From Falsibacillus pallidus (GTDB lineage Bacteria; Bacillota; Bacilli; Bacillales; DSM-25281): 64,000 bases of DNA. Of this stretch, positions 25,013 to 35,100 are shown in pieces. Where the stretch lies: positions 62,001 to 126,000 of the forward strand of contig NZ_QQAY01000007.1 of the NCBI RefSeq assembly GCF_003350505.1. The letters are read 5' to 3'. A program made the translations under genes and the position numbers. The notes under the pieces were generated by a model. It was not told where the DNA came from. It did not search any database and was given only the letters and a program-made list of their open reading frames with translations. The stretch's first letter is position 1; every line of letters starts with the position of its first letter.

Positions 25013-26266
25013 ATGAAACCATTAAATATTTTACTAGGGTTGATCATTTTCTTTTTAATAGGACTATTTGCAATGAATGAAACAAAGCCCGCAATGGCAT
25101 CCGCCATGCAGATTGCCATGACCAACACGAAAGGCGCAACTCTCACGTCAGTCAAGGCTTCCGTTCAGACAGCAGCGACTACTGCAACCAAACAGTCAGC
25201 TAAACGGACATACATAGCTATCGGCGTCAACGACCAAGTCATCCCATTCTACGATGCCAAGCCATATATCGAAAATTCTACCGCCTACGTCCCTATCAGA
25301 AGAATAGGAGAAGCATTGGGTGGGAAAGTAACCTACGACTCCAAAACGAGCTCTGCCGTTTTTACATATAACCAGCGAACCATGAGATTTTACATCCATA
25401 AAAACGAAATATCTATAGAAAGCATCAGCGGAACCGAAAATGGGGTCATCCCGGCCACCATTTTCGAAATCGACGGAAGAACCTATGTCCCGCTCCGCCT
25501 CTTCGGCGAGAAGCTTGGTTTTCGGGTAGACTACCTATCAGGCAAGGGAACAGTTCGGCTCCTCGACAATCCGAAGCACCTGAGCCACAATGAATTCATC
25601 ACAAAAAACAGCACCAGCATCGTCATCGAGCGAAAAGAGCCAAAAACTGCCTACCTTACATTCGACGACGGCCCAAGCCGCTATACAGGACAATTCATCT
25701 CAGCCCTCTCCAAATACGACATCAAAGCGACCTTCTTCCAAATTGGACTGAACGTAAAAGAATACCCTAAAGCATCCAAAGCCGAAGCACAAGCTGGCCA
25801 CTATATCGGGATCCACAGCTATTCCCATGACAAATCAAAGGTCTACTACAGCCCGGCAAGCTTCATGAACGAAATCACCGTCACCCAAAATCTCATCAAG
25901 CAAAATGCCGGATTCAATACACAACTTGTCCGAGTCCCATACGGCAGCAAACCCTACCTGACAGGCGACTACAGGAACGTTCTGGCTGCAGAACATTACA
26001 AACTGTGGGACTGGAACGTCGACTCTGACGACTGGGCACTCGGAGACAATACAACTCAAATTATGGCCAACATCAAAAACGGTGTCGCCAGAATGCAGCG
26101 GATCAACAGCAAAGAACCGCTCGTCATTCTCATGCACGAAAAAGAAGCCACGGCTAAAATCCTGCCGCAGCTGATCGAGTACCTTCACAATCAGGGATAT
26201 TCCCTTGAAAAATACGCCCCTGGAAAAAATGTTGAAATGAATTTTTGGAATGATAAACGATTTTAG
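25013..26266 (+). CDS. Polysaccharide deacetylase with copper-amine-oxidase-like N domain
   Basis: A 417-residue exported enzyme. Signal/anchor residues 1-25 are followed by a cell-surface stalk of the Cu_amine_oxidN1 type (about 60-170, YVPIRRIGEALGG and YVPLRLFGEKLGF). The NodB domain (about 210-400) has all five motifs: TFDDGPS, HSYSHD, RVPYGS, DWNVDSDDW and ILMHE. It removes N-acetyl groups from peptidoglycan or a surface polysaccharide. ATG 25013 was chosen because an AGGGGG site lies upstream and the hydrophobic leader starts there. The upstream direct repeat ends about 70 bp before it. Confidence 0.9.
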   Translation: MKPLNILLGLIIFFLIGLFAMNETKPAMASAMQIAMTNTKGATLTSVKASVQTAATTATKQSAKRTYIAIGVNDQVIPFYDAKPYIENSTAYVPIRRIGEALGGKVTYDSKTSSAVFTYNQRTMRFYIHKNEISIESISGTENGVIPATIFEIDGRTYVPLRLFGEKLGFRVDYLSGKGTVRLLDNPKHLSHNEFITKNSTSIVIERKEPKTAYLTFDDGPSRYTGQFISALSKYDIKATFFQIGLNVKEYPKASKAEAQAGHYIGIHSYSHDKSKVYYSPASFMNEITVTQNLIKQNAGFNTQLVRVPYGSKPYLTGDYRNVLAAEHYKLWDWNVDSDDWALGDNTTQIMANIKNGVARMQRINSKEPLVILMHEKEATAKILPQLIEYLHNQGYSLEKYAPGKNVEMNFWNDKRF

Positions 26267-26267
26267 C

Positions 26268-26310
26268 ACGAAACCAGCCCTGCTCGATCATCAAGCGGGG
26301 CTGATTTCGT
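26268..26310. terminator. Terminator-like hairpin after the deacetylase gene
   Basis: ACGAAA and AGCCC-T-GCT pair with AGC-G-GGGCT and TTTCGT around a nine-base loop. A T-run is weak, so efficiency is uncertain. Confidence 0.6.
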
Positions 26311-26457
26311 AATCTAAATGGACTCGTGTCCGAAAAGAACTGCTATTGATGAAAAGGATGAAGATACTGCCGTGAAATTGTGCGAAAAGGAGTGTTCGCT
26401 GGGCAAAATTGGGTGGAAGGAAGCGAGAATAAGATGAATTGCAGAAAAATCATGGGG

Positions 26458-26720
26458 TAATCACTCGCCAAACAGGCTCTATGCGTGAAAACTGTTGGCC
26501 TATGCGCCAAACCCTCCAGTCTATGAGCCAAAACCCCAGGGCTATGCGCCAAACCAAACGGCCTATGCGCGAAAAACACCATCCTATGCGCCACCGTCCA
26601 ATCCTCCACCAACTTTATTAAATTTGCCCCAACATCATTCGACAAAAACCGGGACGTGACAGGCAAAATGGAGTCGGCAACATGCTGTCTGGCAACAATG
26701 GGACAATAAACCTGTCCCCC
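26458..26720. repeat. Six-unit 21-bp-period array (array 3) with trailing REP motifs
   Basis: In the 460-bp spacer between the convergent deacetylase and phosphatase genes, CTATGCG-type units start at 26479, 26500, 26521, 26542, 26563 and 26584: six units at exactly 21 bp. About 45 bp later comes TTCGACAAAAACCGGGACG, matching the motif after array 2. Then comes GGGACAATAAACCTGTCC (26700-26717), a family-A arm. Confidence 0.92.
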
Positions 26721-26728
26721 TGTCCCAC

Positions 26729-28366
26729 TCACTCCACCGGTATAAAAAACTCCTCACCATTAAACACATTCACCCCACTAAGTTCCGTCGCCTTCCCATT
26801 CTCAATCCGCACATTTTTATTCTCGGGATACTGAATCACCAAACTATCTTTCTTCGCCACAAAAACCGGATTCTCCGCGTCCGAATCATCCACAGAAACA
26901 TCAAATCCCTCAGCCTTATAATACTCAGCAGCATTCACAAACAGCTTCGACCCAACACCTTTCATATCCATCCCGATAAAATCCGCGATATACTTCGAAA
27001 TCTCAATATTATTAACAAGCCCAGTTGGCTTCCCAGGCCCATACGAATACAAAAACACATCTTCGCCAGTGTGCCCATGTGTCGTAAAACCGAGATTCGC
27101 ATGCTCAGCCAAAAGCTTCACCATTTCGCCGCCAACATCTTTAGAACTCGCCACCATGGAAAAATCATCGACAGACAACCCATCCAATCCGTAGTCCGCC
27201 AACACACTTTTTAAATTAGAGCGGTCTTCCTTCAACTCGGAAACCGCACCTTCCACGGTGAGCTCTGCTTTCTTCAGCGGCCCGACAATCTTCTCAATCG
27301 GCGTATGCGCATACGTTTTATTCGTCGTCCGCCCCCCGATGGTCAACCCACTGTTCCCATGGTCCGTGACAGCCACAACCATCGTATTCCCATCTTTCTT
27401 CGCAAAATCCAGCGCCTCACCAACGGCTTCATCAAATGATAAAACCTCACTGATCATCCCAATCGGATCATTCTTATGGGCAGCCCAGTCAACTTTGCTG
27501 CCTTCCACAAACAGAAAGAACCCATCCCGATCCTTGGACAAAACATCAATCGCTTTCCCCGTCATCTCAGCCAGAGAAGGCTGATTCGGGTGCAGTTTTG
27601 CACGGTCAAACTCGTAGGCAACATCGCCATAAGCGAAGCTTCCCCACAACTTGGAACCGGAAGCACGTTCCATCTGCCTCTTCGTCTCCACAAAAGAGTA
27701 CCCCTTGTCCCGGATGACACTAACCAAATTCTCGCCATCCTTCCGGGCATCCTTCGCCCCAAATGGCACCTTCTCCAGATTCCCATCATCCAACTCCGAC
27801 TTAGGAATCAACGAAAGCTTCCCGCCGCCGAGCACCACATCCATCCCTTGATACACCTGCTGCTCGCCGATATCGTCAAAATCATCCCGGGCAATGGAGT
27901 GGGACGAAAAAGCAGCGGGGGTCGCATGCTGGACAGGGGAAGTAGAAACAATTCCGGTAGCCAACCCTTCTGCCTGTGCAGCTTCCAGTACATTCACGAC
28001 TGGACGGAAGGACCGCCGTTGCTTCTCGCTCCTCCCCTCAGAATCAACAGGCACCATCCCGATCGCATCCGTCACCGTCTTATGCCCCGTGGCAAGAGCC
28101 GTCCCGGCAGCGGCTGAATCCGTAATCGAAGACTCCAAAGAATACGTCCGCACACCACCGGTCAAAATCTTATCCAAATTCAGCGATCCGCCCTTATACC
28201 ACCTGGCGAGCGTCACCACATCGGAATTCGTCCCGTCCATCACCATGAAAATCACATTCCGCTTCCCGGGCTGCTTCGCCTCGGCTCCGGGGCTGGCCTG
28301 ACAACCAGCCGTCAGTATAGATATTGAAAAAATTACCAAAAAGAACTTCCCTCTAGAAACACCCAT
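26729..28366 (-). CDS. phoA: Alkaline phosphatase, lipoprotein
   Basis: A 545-residue alkaline phosphatase that frees phosphate from esters outside the cell. The N-terminus has a lipobox (ISILTAGC), so it is probably lipid-anchored. The nucleophilic serine is in TDSAAAGTALATG, and metal-ligand motifs VMDGTNSD, VEGSKVDWAAH, VTDHGNSG and FTTHGHTGEDV are present. ATG 28366 sits 5 bp after GGAGGG; the preceding TTG is less likely. TTACAA repeats at 28382 and 28393 (period 11) upstream may be PhoP sites. Confidence 0.9.
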   Translation of the reverse strand: MGVSRGKFFLVIFSISILTAGCQASPGAEAKQPGKRNVIFMVMDGTNSDVVTLARWYKGGSLNLDKILTGGVRTYSLESSITDSAAAGTALATGHKTVTDAIGMVPVDSEGRSEKQRRSFRPVVNVLEAAQAEGLATGIVSTSPVQHATPAAFSSHSIARDDFDDIGEQQVYQGMDVVLGGGKLSLIPKSELDDGNLEKVPFGAKDARKDGENLVSVIRDKGYSFVETKRQMERASGSKLWGSFAYGDVAYEFDRAKLHPNQPSLAEMTGKAIDVLSKDRDGFFLFVEGSKVDWAAHKNDPIGMISEVLSFDEAVGEALDFAKKDGNTMVVAVTDHGNSGLTIGGRTTNKTYAHTPIEKIVGPLKKAELTVEGAVSELKEDRSNLKSVLADYGLDGLSVDDFSMVASSKDVGGEMVKLLAEHANLGFTTHGHTGEDVFLYSYGPGKPTGLVNNIEISKYIADFIGMDMKGVGSKLFVNAAEYYKAEGFDVSVDDSDAENPVFVAKKDSLVIQYPENKNVRIENGKATELSGVNVFNGEEFFIPVE

Positions 28367-28381
28367 CAAATCCCTCCATTG

Positions 28382-28398
28382 TTACAATGTCATTACAA
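28382..28398 (-). promoter_or_regulatory. Possible PhoP-box repeats
   Basis: TTACAA occurs twice with an 11-bp period just upstream of the alkaline phosphatase. PhoP binds direct hexamer repeats at this period, but the hexamer match is imperfect. Confidence 0.3.
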
Positions 28399-28435
28399 AC
28401 AGTTTCTGGAAAAAGCCAAGAAATATTCCAACTAA

Positions 28436-28650
28436 AACCGGGTGGCGGCACGAAGATGCTGTCCCCACCCGGTTTTGTCGAAAAAAGATTTTTCGGGCGG
28501 TGTCCAGCTCCAGCCCCTAGCCCCTCGAGTCATAAGTCGTACCTCTACGGAAATCAGGATTTCCTTCGAGTTCCGTCTTATGCTGGTCGGGGTTGACCAA
28601 GGCGCTTCCGCTTTTTTTAGTGACAGTCATGCCTCGAATTATGTCGAACC
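28436..28650. repeat. Composite family-C and family-B repeat
   Basis: CCCCACCCGGTTTTGTCGAAAA (about 28463-28482) is followed by the full family-B element (28499-28617: GTCCAGCTCC, CCCCTCGAGTCATAAG, CCTTCGAG, TTCCGCTTTT). A decayed C motif (AGTGACAGTCATGCC, ATTATGTCGAA) follows. The copy at 1-100 has the same B-then-C order. Confidence 0.8.
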
Positions 28651-28666
28651 AAAAATACCCTTTTTT

Positions 28667-28695
28667 TGAGACACATATCGGCCATCTCACGTCGA
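28667..28695 (+). promoter_or_regulatory. Candidate ECF-type autoregulated promoter
   Basis: TGAGAC (28667-28672) and CGTCGA (28690-28695) are 17 bp apart. They resemble the TGAAAC/CGTC elements used by many ECF sigma factors and lie about 30 bp before the sigma gene. Confidence 0.4.
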
Positions 28696-28727
28696 AGTGT
28701 CAGATACAAAAAAAGGAAGTGAAGGGA

Positions 28728-29312
28728 TTGTACAGCGCAATGGAGAAAAGCCAGTACCGGGGGGAACGGGACTATCAGGACCACCAAGACCAAACATCAA
28801 GTCAAACAGCCATACTGGAAAATTTAATAGATCAATATGAAACGGCCATCACCCAATTCGCGTTTACCTATGTCAAGGATTGGGGAGCCGCGCAGGACAT
28901 CACGCAGGAGGTATTCATCAAAGTCTACGGAAAGCTGGAGTCTTTCCAGCAGAGGTCTTCCATGAAGACGTGGCTCTTCAGCATAACAGCCAACCAATGC
29001 AAAGATTTTCTAAGAGTCCAAGAGAGCAGGAAGCGAAAGCTGACCTCCTTTATCCAAAGGGTGTTTACCCACCAGGAAGAGAAGACACCTGAAGACATGC
29101 TTCAGGAAAAACACCAAAACGCAAGTCTCGCGCAAGACGTCCTTGCTCTGCCAGTCAAATATCGAGAAATCATAATCTTATACTATTACGAAGAATTGAA
29201 TACAAACGAAATTGCCGCTCTGCTCGACCAAAGCCCATCCACAATCAGGACGAAGCTGGACAGGGCGCGCAAGCAGCTGAAGGAGCTCAATGAAAGGAGA
29301 GCTGAAGCATGA
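28728..29312 (+). CDS. ECF RNA polymerase sigma factor
   Basis: A 194-residue extracytoplasmic-function sigma factor. Region 2 (about residues 30-95) has TYVKDWGAAQDITQEVFIKVY and FQQRSSMKTWLFSITANQC. Region 4 (about 135-190) has LPVKYREIIILYYYEELNTNEIA (in two parts) and QSPSTIRTKLDRARKQL. TTG 28728 was preferred because AAAGGAAGTGA lies upstream at the right distance. ATG 28740 is the alternative. It overlaps the next gene by four bases, the usual sigma/anti-sigma coupling. Confidence 0.88.
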   Translation: MYSAMEKSQYRGERDYQDHQDQTSSQTAILENLIDQYETAITQFAFTYVKDWGAAQDITQEVFIKVYGKLESFQQRSSMKTWLFSITANQCKDFLRVQESRKRKLTSFIQRVFTHQEEKTPEDMLQEKHQNASLAQDVLALPVKYREIIILYYYEELNTNEIAALLDQSPSTIRTKLDRARKQLKELNERRAEA

Positions 29313-30721
29313 AAGACGATCAATTCAAGAATCTGAAGAAGGAGCTTGATCGGGAAATTTTCTCCAAAGTCCCAGTTAAATCAAAAAAACGTGAAATTTT
29401 ATATCAAATTAAAATGAAAAAGGAGACAAAAAGAATACAAATGAAAAAATGGATATACCCTACCGCCATTGCCGCAGCCGTATTTTTGGTATTCCTTGTG
29501 TCTTATCCACTGATTACCCAGCAAAATTTAAAAAATGATAGTGGTGATTCGGCAACATCCGCTAAAGTAAATAAAAATGAAAATGAAATAGCATACACTT
29601 TAGAAGGAATTGAAGGTCCAAATGATTCACATAAACAGAATCAACAAACAGCTCAAACAGAACCAAAGGAAAAATCAGCAGAGGAATGGAGGCTCCATTT
29701 CAAAAACCTGTGGGCGCAGGAAGACAGGGTATTTGATAACCTCCATCTAAAATATACGACGAATTTTAGCTATTTAAATAAGAATGATGCAAGACATAGC
29801 TATATCATCGACAGTGAAATGAAAGATGGAAAACTGGTATACAATTACAGAGATTTCGCCAACCCTGATTTCACGAAAATCAGCGAGCGCCTCATTTTCA
29901 AAAATGGTACACAGTATCTGTTGGATCACAACCAAAAGAGATACGAGAAGCAAGGTGTTACTGGAGGCAACATGAATACACTGAATAAGTATCACAGATT
30001 GACGCTTCTCCCGATTTTCCCAAACACCATCAGTCATTATTCTCTCGCTGACAACTACTATAAATGGACCATAGAACAAACCAATACGAAGGAACAATGG
30101 ATTGAAATAAGGGGAGAGTTGTCTGGACCAATACCAGCTAAAGCATACAGAGACCCAGATATCGACCGTTTCAAAGCCAAAATCGATACAGAAAATGGAA
30201 TCATTCTCAGTCTAAAAGGCTACGACTTGACTGATACACTAGTCTCCGACATAGAAGTAACAGAACTTGCCGCAAACGAACAGGCCGATAAATATAAGCC
30301 GGATGTGGAGTTCCCTGCAGACTATGTGAATCTTGAAGACATCATCAAAAACAGGGTGCCATTCGATGAAGAATGGGTCAAGGCAGCTGAAGCAGAAGCG
30401 AAGAAAAACCCTGATGTAGCAGAGTTTTTCTATTCAGGTGAAGGGGGTATCCTGTACTTTGTCCTCGAATTCAAGGACGGTGCGGATGTACCAAATTCCA
30501 GGGCGACAGCAGAGAAATTCATTGAGACGTTCACCAAGACCGCCAACCATTCCAAAGAGTATCAAGATAGGGCCATCTCCGTATGGGATGACCATCAATA
30601 TAAATTCACCATTCGGTTGGACATCGGCAGCAAATCCTACGAAGGTAACGAGGGGACTAACAGAAATAACAGCATTCCGGATATTAATTGGCAGCCGGCA
30701 ACCAAGCGCGTTGGTTCATAA
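29309..30721 (+). CDS. Anti-sigma-like membrane protein
   Basis: A 470-residue single-pass protein. Residues 1-48 are cytosolic and basic, 49-69 form the membrane segment (WIYPTAIAAAVFLVFLVSYP), and 70-470 lie outside. No zinc-binding anti-sigma motif is visible. The arrangement (small inner domain, large outer sensor, overlap with the sigma gene) supports the role. The outer part has a DGADVPNSRATAEKFIETF stretch whose family I cannot name with confidence. The signal sensed is unknown. Confidence 0.75.
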   Translation: MKDDQFKNLKKELDREIFSKVPVKSKKREILYQIKMKKETKRIQMKKWIYPTAIAAAVFLVFLVSYPLITQQNLKNDSGDSATSAKVNKNENEIAYTLEGIEGPNDSHKQNQQTAQTEPKEKSAEEWRLHFKNLWAQEDRVFDNLHLKYTTNFSYLNKNDARHSYIIDSEMKDGKLVYNYRDFANPDFTKISERLIFKNGTQYLLDHNQKRYEKQGVTGGNMNTLNKYHRLTLLPIFPNTISHYSLADNYYKWTIEQTNTKEQWIEIRGELSGPIPAKAYRDPDIDRFKAKIDTENGIILSLKGYDLTDTLVSDIEVTELAANEQADKYKPDVEFPADYVNLEDIIKNRVPFDEEWVKAAEAEAKKNPDVAEFFYSGEGGILYFVLEFKDGADVPNSRATAEKFIETFTKTANHSKEYQDRAISVWDDHQYKFTIRLDIGSKSYEGNEGTNRNNSIPDINWQPATKRVGS

Positions 30722-30735
30722 ATATAGGGACGCAG

Positions 30736-30836
30736 GGACAGGTTTATTGTCCCGTTGGAAGAAGCAAGGGCAAAGTTCCCTTGCTTCTTTTTTCATGATA
30801 GGAAGCATGGGACACGGGGACAGGTTTACTGTCCCG
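30736..30836. repeat. Two family-A arms flanking a terminator
   Basis: GGACAGGTTTATTGTCCC (30736-30753) and GGACAGGTTTACTGTCCC (30818-30835) bracket a strong hairpin, AAGAAGCAAGGG/CCCTTGCTTCTT (30759-30789) plus a T-run. That hairpin is the likely terminator of the sigma/anti-sigma operon. Confidence 0.85.
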
Positions 30837-30860
30837 CCGTTGCAATGTAATAAGACATTA

Positions 30861-31409
30861 TTACTCAATAACATCAGCATCCTCTTCATCCCAGCCCATT
30901 GAATAATAAATCTCCTCTATTGCCATAGAATACCCCCAGCCAATTCCTTCAGACTCGCGGACCAAACGATAAAAACGATCATGGAATGCCTCTACTAAAG
31001 CCACATCCTTATCGCACTCAACTGCAGCCTTATCATACATCGACACCAAACTGTTGTAGAAAGTCATATCAATATCCCCGAAGGTATTCGTAAATTCCGT
31101 TCCGAGTTCCACATAGTAAAGCATGAGGTCTAGTGTCCGCGCAGGATCCCCCACTAGCTTTTTAAAAGTCGAGATGGCTTTTTTCGCTTCAGTGAGCCGC
31201 AGCTTCCCGTGTCCTCTATCCGGAAAAAACTCGTTCCGAATTTGCAAACGCGCTTTTTCATGAAGCTCTATGTGGGCTTCTTCTCCGGAAAATTTGCTGG
31301 ATAAATAGTCTTTCACTTCCGAATTCAACTTATATAAATCAGCAATAAGCGTGATAAGCTCCTTTTGATTAAGATCTTTTAATTGTTTTTTCAGGTCAGT
31401 AATCTTCAT
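30861..31409 (-). CDS. DUF6155-type protein
   Basis: A 182-residue soluble, helical, acidic protein. It starts KITDLKKQLKDLNQKELI and contains HGKLRLTEAKKAISTFKKL, which fit the DUF6155 family seen in Firmicutes and Bacteroidetes. No catalytic motif is apparent. ATG 31409 was chosen since GAGGAG lies about 8 bp upstream. Convergent with the sigma operon and divergent from the protease gene. Confidence 0.65.
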   Translation of the reverse strand: MKITDLKKQLKDLNQKELITLIADLYKLNSEVKDYLSSKFSGEEAHIELHEKARLQIRNEFFPDRGHGKLRLTEAKKAISTFKKLVGDPARTLDLMLYYVELGTEFTNTFGDIDMTFYNSLVSMYDKAAVECDKDVALVEAFHDRFYRLVRESEGIGWGYSMAIEEIYYSMGWDEEDADVIE

Positions 31410-32160
31410 TTTCGTAACTCCTCGCATTGAATTTAGGTCGTCTTCGTATCCATTGTTGTTTAAATCTTAATGACGATTTTAACGCTACATTAGTTGTTTG
31501 GTGCTTTGCAATATAGCATCCAGGCTCTTTTCCTGCTAAAACAGTATTTAATCGCCTAAGTAATCCTGTTTTAATGGCTTAAGCAATCAACTTTGAGAGA
31601 TGAGTCTTAATTTAACAAAATTATATCAACAATTCTATATAGAATAATCCCTACAAAACCATCATGTAGAATCTTGTCATAGTAAAAAGGACCAAAATTA
31701 GAAAAAACAAAATTACCCATCTATCAAATTGTAATAAAGTGAATTTTACAATAAAATGCTGTTCGAATTGGAAAAAACAAACGAAGAAGCAGTTCCTAGA
31801 AACTGCTATATTAGCAGAATTGGTGTCAACTTCATTTGAGGGAGAAACAGCCGCGGCAAGTGATAATCAGAGCTCTAGAGATCTGATTCTAGAGTAGTAG
31901 TTTTAAAATGATTAAAGGAAAGTATGCATAAAAGAAATTGGGGGCTGCATGTATAGCAGTCCTTTTTCCTGTTTATATGTATTTTTCCGACATTTTCCTT
32001 CATTATCCTACAAAAGTAACAAAAATCTATCGACAATCGAAGGTTTAAGCTTACATTTAATAGAAATTTGTGATATTTTTACTATTATCAGAAAATATTT
32101 ACTAACTAGAATATTAGAAATTAATAGAAAGGAGCACATTTTTTAGAAGTATCATAACTT
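31410..32160. other. Gene-free AT-rich leader region upstream of the protease
   Basis: About 760 bp with no supportable gene. It contains short inverted repeats: AGCAGTT/AACTGCT (31788-31807) and CTCTAGA/TCTAGAG (31873-31894). A small terminator-like hairpin GGGCTGC/GCAGTCC plus T-run lies at 31942-31967. Their spread suggests a long structured leader or leftovers of a lost gene. Confidence 0.5.
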
Positions 32161-32175
32161 TTGGGGGGAAAGACG

Positions 32176-35100
32176 TTGATTAAAAAAAGTTTTGCCATCT
32201 TATTAATCTTATTGCTATCGTTTTCCAGCATGGCAATGGCAGCTTCTATTTCTCAACCATCTAAAATGCAGCGTCCAGCAACGCCGCAAAGCATGAATGG
32301 TTTTGGGGAACAGTATAAGCCGACGGATAAAGTCCGTGTCATTGTTGAATTAACGGATAATCCGACGATTGACTATGCTCAACAGCAGAATGTCAAATAT
32401 AGTGATCTATCAAAAGCAACAAAACAAAAGCTTGAATCAGATGCTTTAAAATCACAAGATACAGTTAAATCACAATTAGATGCTAAAAAACTAAACCTGA
32501 CGTATTTAGATAACTTTACGACTGTTGTCAATGGATTCAGCGCCGAGGTCGACTACGGCAATATCAAATTCATTAAACAGGCATCAGGCGTACAGGATGT
32601 ACATATCGTACATGAATATCAGCGCCCGACTGAAAAGCCGGAAATGATCTACAGCAAAGAGCTTGTTCAAGCTCAAAAAGCTTGGGATGACTACGGCTAT
32701 AAAGGCGAAGGTATGCTTGTCGGCGTCATCGATACAGGAATCGACTACACACACCGTGATATGATCGTTTCTAAAGACACGCCGATCAAACTGACTAAAG
32801 AAAAAGTAGACAACCTTGTATCCTATAACAAGCTCCCGGGCAAGTATTATACGGACAAGGTGCCTTACGGCTACAACTATATGGACCATGATTCTGAAAT
32901 CAGAGATGTTGCGGCAGGTGCATCCATGCACGGAATGCACGTATCTGGTACAGTTGCAGCCAATGGCGACGAAGAAAACGGCGGAATCAAAGGGATTGCT
33001 CCGGAAGCGCAATTATTGGCGCTGAAAGTATTCGGAAATGACCCTGAACTTTCCACAACGTACAGCGATATTTATGTGAAAGCAATCGACGACGCGATTA
33101 AATTGGGCGTCGACGTGTTAAATATGAGTTTAGGGGCAACAGCAGGCTTCGTAGCTCCTGATGATCCGGAACAAAAAGCGGTTCAAAAAGCAGTGGACAA
33201 CGGAGTTCTTGTGGCGATTTCCGCAGGCAACTCTGCACACTTGGGCAATGGATTCCCATATGCGAATCCGTATGCATCCAACCCGGATATCGGTGTAACC
33301 GGATCTCCAGGTCTTGCAAACAGTTCATTAGAAGTTGCTTCCATTGAGAACAGCTTTATGAACCTTGATGCAATCACGTACAGCATCGATGGGACAGAAG
33401 GCGGCAAAGTGCCATTCCTTTCTGCGAGCAGCATCCATCCGAATGATGTAGATACAAAGACATTCGATTTAGCCCTTGGCGGAATCGGAAATCCGGATGA
33501 ATTAACAGATGTAGCAGGAAAGTATGCTTTGATCCAGCGTGGAACTCTTGACTTTGTAACAAAAGCAAAAAATGCTCAAGACAAAGGTGCGCTTGGCGTC
33601 ATCGTATACAACAATGCAGATGGCTTCGTCAATATGGCGACAGATGCTTCTATCACAATTCCTCAGCTGTTCATGCTGAAGAGCGATGGAGATAACCTTG
33701 CTGCGCAATTGAAAGCAGGCAAAGCAGTAAGCATCGAATTCAAGGGGGATCAAACGAAAGCACAGAACCCTCTTGCTGATCACATGAGTGACTTTACTTC
33801 ATGGGGAACAACGCCAAGCCTTGATTTCAAACCAGAAATCACAGCGCCGGGCGGACAGATTCTTTCTACATTTAATGAAAATCAATACGGGATGATGAGC
33901 GGAACGTCCATGGCTTCTCCACACGTAGCCGGCGGAGCTGCTTTAATCCTTGAAAGAGTAGACAAAGACTTTGGATTGAAAGGCCCTGATCGTGTACGCA
34001 TGGCCAAAAACATCCTATTGAATACAGCTAAGCCAATCATTGATAAAGGAACTATCAATGGAATGTTTGGATTTGATATTCCTTACTCTCCGCGCAGACA
34101 AGGCGCAGGGTTGATGCAGCTTCATTCTGCATTAGCAACACCTGTTGTCGTAACAGAAGCGGCATCCAATGAAGGAAAAGTTGCGTTGAAACAAATTGAT
34201 GGAGATACGGCTTCATTCACATTGAAGGCGAAAAACTATTCCGATAAAGAAGTTTCTTATGATGTAGCAGTTAACGTCCAAACAGACTTGGCGCTATTTG
34301 GCGAATTAGGCTATAAGGCAAGTGAGCTTGAAGCACAGCCGCTTGAAGGCGTAGTCGTGACAGTCAATGGAGGAGACTCTTCTACTGTTACACTTGCTGC
34401 AGGAGAAGAAAAATCCATTACGGTTAACTTGGATTTAACAGATGCCAAAGTTTTTGATGAAACTGCTGACAATTATGTAAATCCAACTCAGGTCTTCCCG
34501 AACGGCTATTTCGTCGAAGGCTATGTAACACTAAAAGACTCAACAGATACAAACCCAACCCTTTCCGTACCTTACAACGGGTTCAAAGGTGATTGGAATG
34601 CAGCACCAGTCATGGATGCTCCAATGTGGGATGCGAATACATTCTACAAAATGACAGGCATGCTGGATGCACAGGATAATTTCTTAGGCTACAACTACTT
34701 TACAGATAAGATTGAGCCGAATCATATCGCGATTTCACCAAACGGCGATGGCGTGCAGGATACTGTTCTTCCACTCGTTTCGTTCTTGCGGAATGCGAAA
34801 AAAGTCCAGCTTAATATTTTGGACGCAGATGGCAAAAATCTAAGAACGATCCGTACAGAAAACAATGTCCGTAAGAATTATTATGACCGCGGATTGGAAC
34901 CAGAGTACTCCTATGTTTCTGATCGTACATGGGATGGTCAAATCGATCTGAAAACAGCACCTGAAGGTCAATATTACTATGAATTCCGTACATTGATCGA
35001 TTACCCTGGAGCTGAATGGCAATCATTCAAGATGCCAGTAATCGTTGACAATACGGCACCTAATCTTCAAGCAACGCTTGGCGAAGACAAAAAGACCATT

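Noticed and set aside
866-26592. The 21-bp arrays as CRISPR
   Set aside because: The repeat core is only 8-9 bp, the period is far too short for spacers of 30 bp or more, and no cas genes are present.
26835-28301. Plus-strand open frames opposite the alkaline phosphatase gene
   Set aside because: Shadows of a gene with all catalytic motifs. Their composition follows the complementary codon pattern.
31949-32146. Sixty-five-codon frame upstream of the protease
   Set aside because: It begins inside a terminator-like hairpin, has no ribosome-binding site, and lies in an AT-rich leader.
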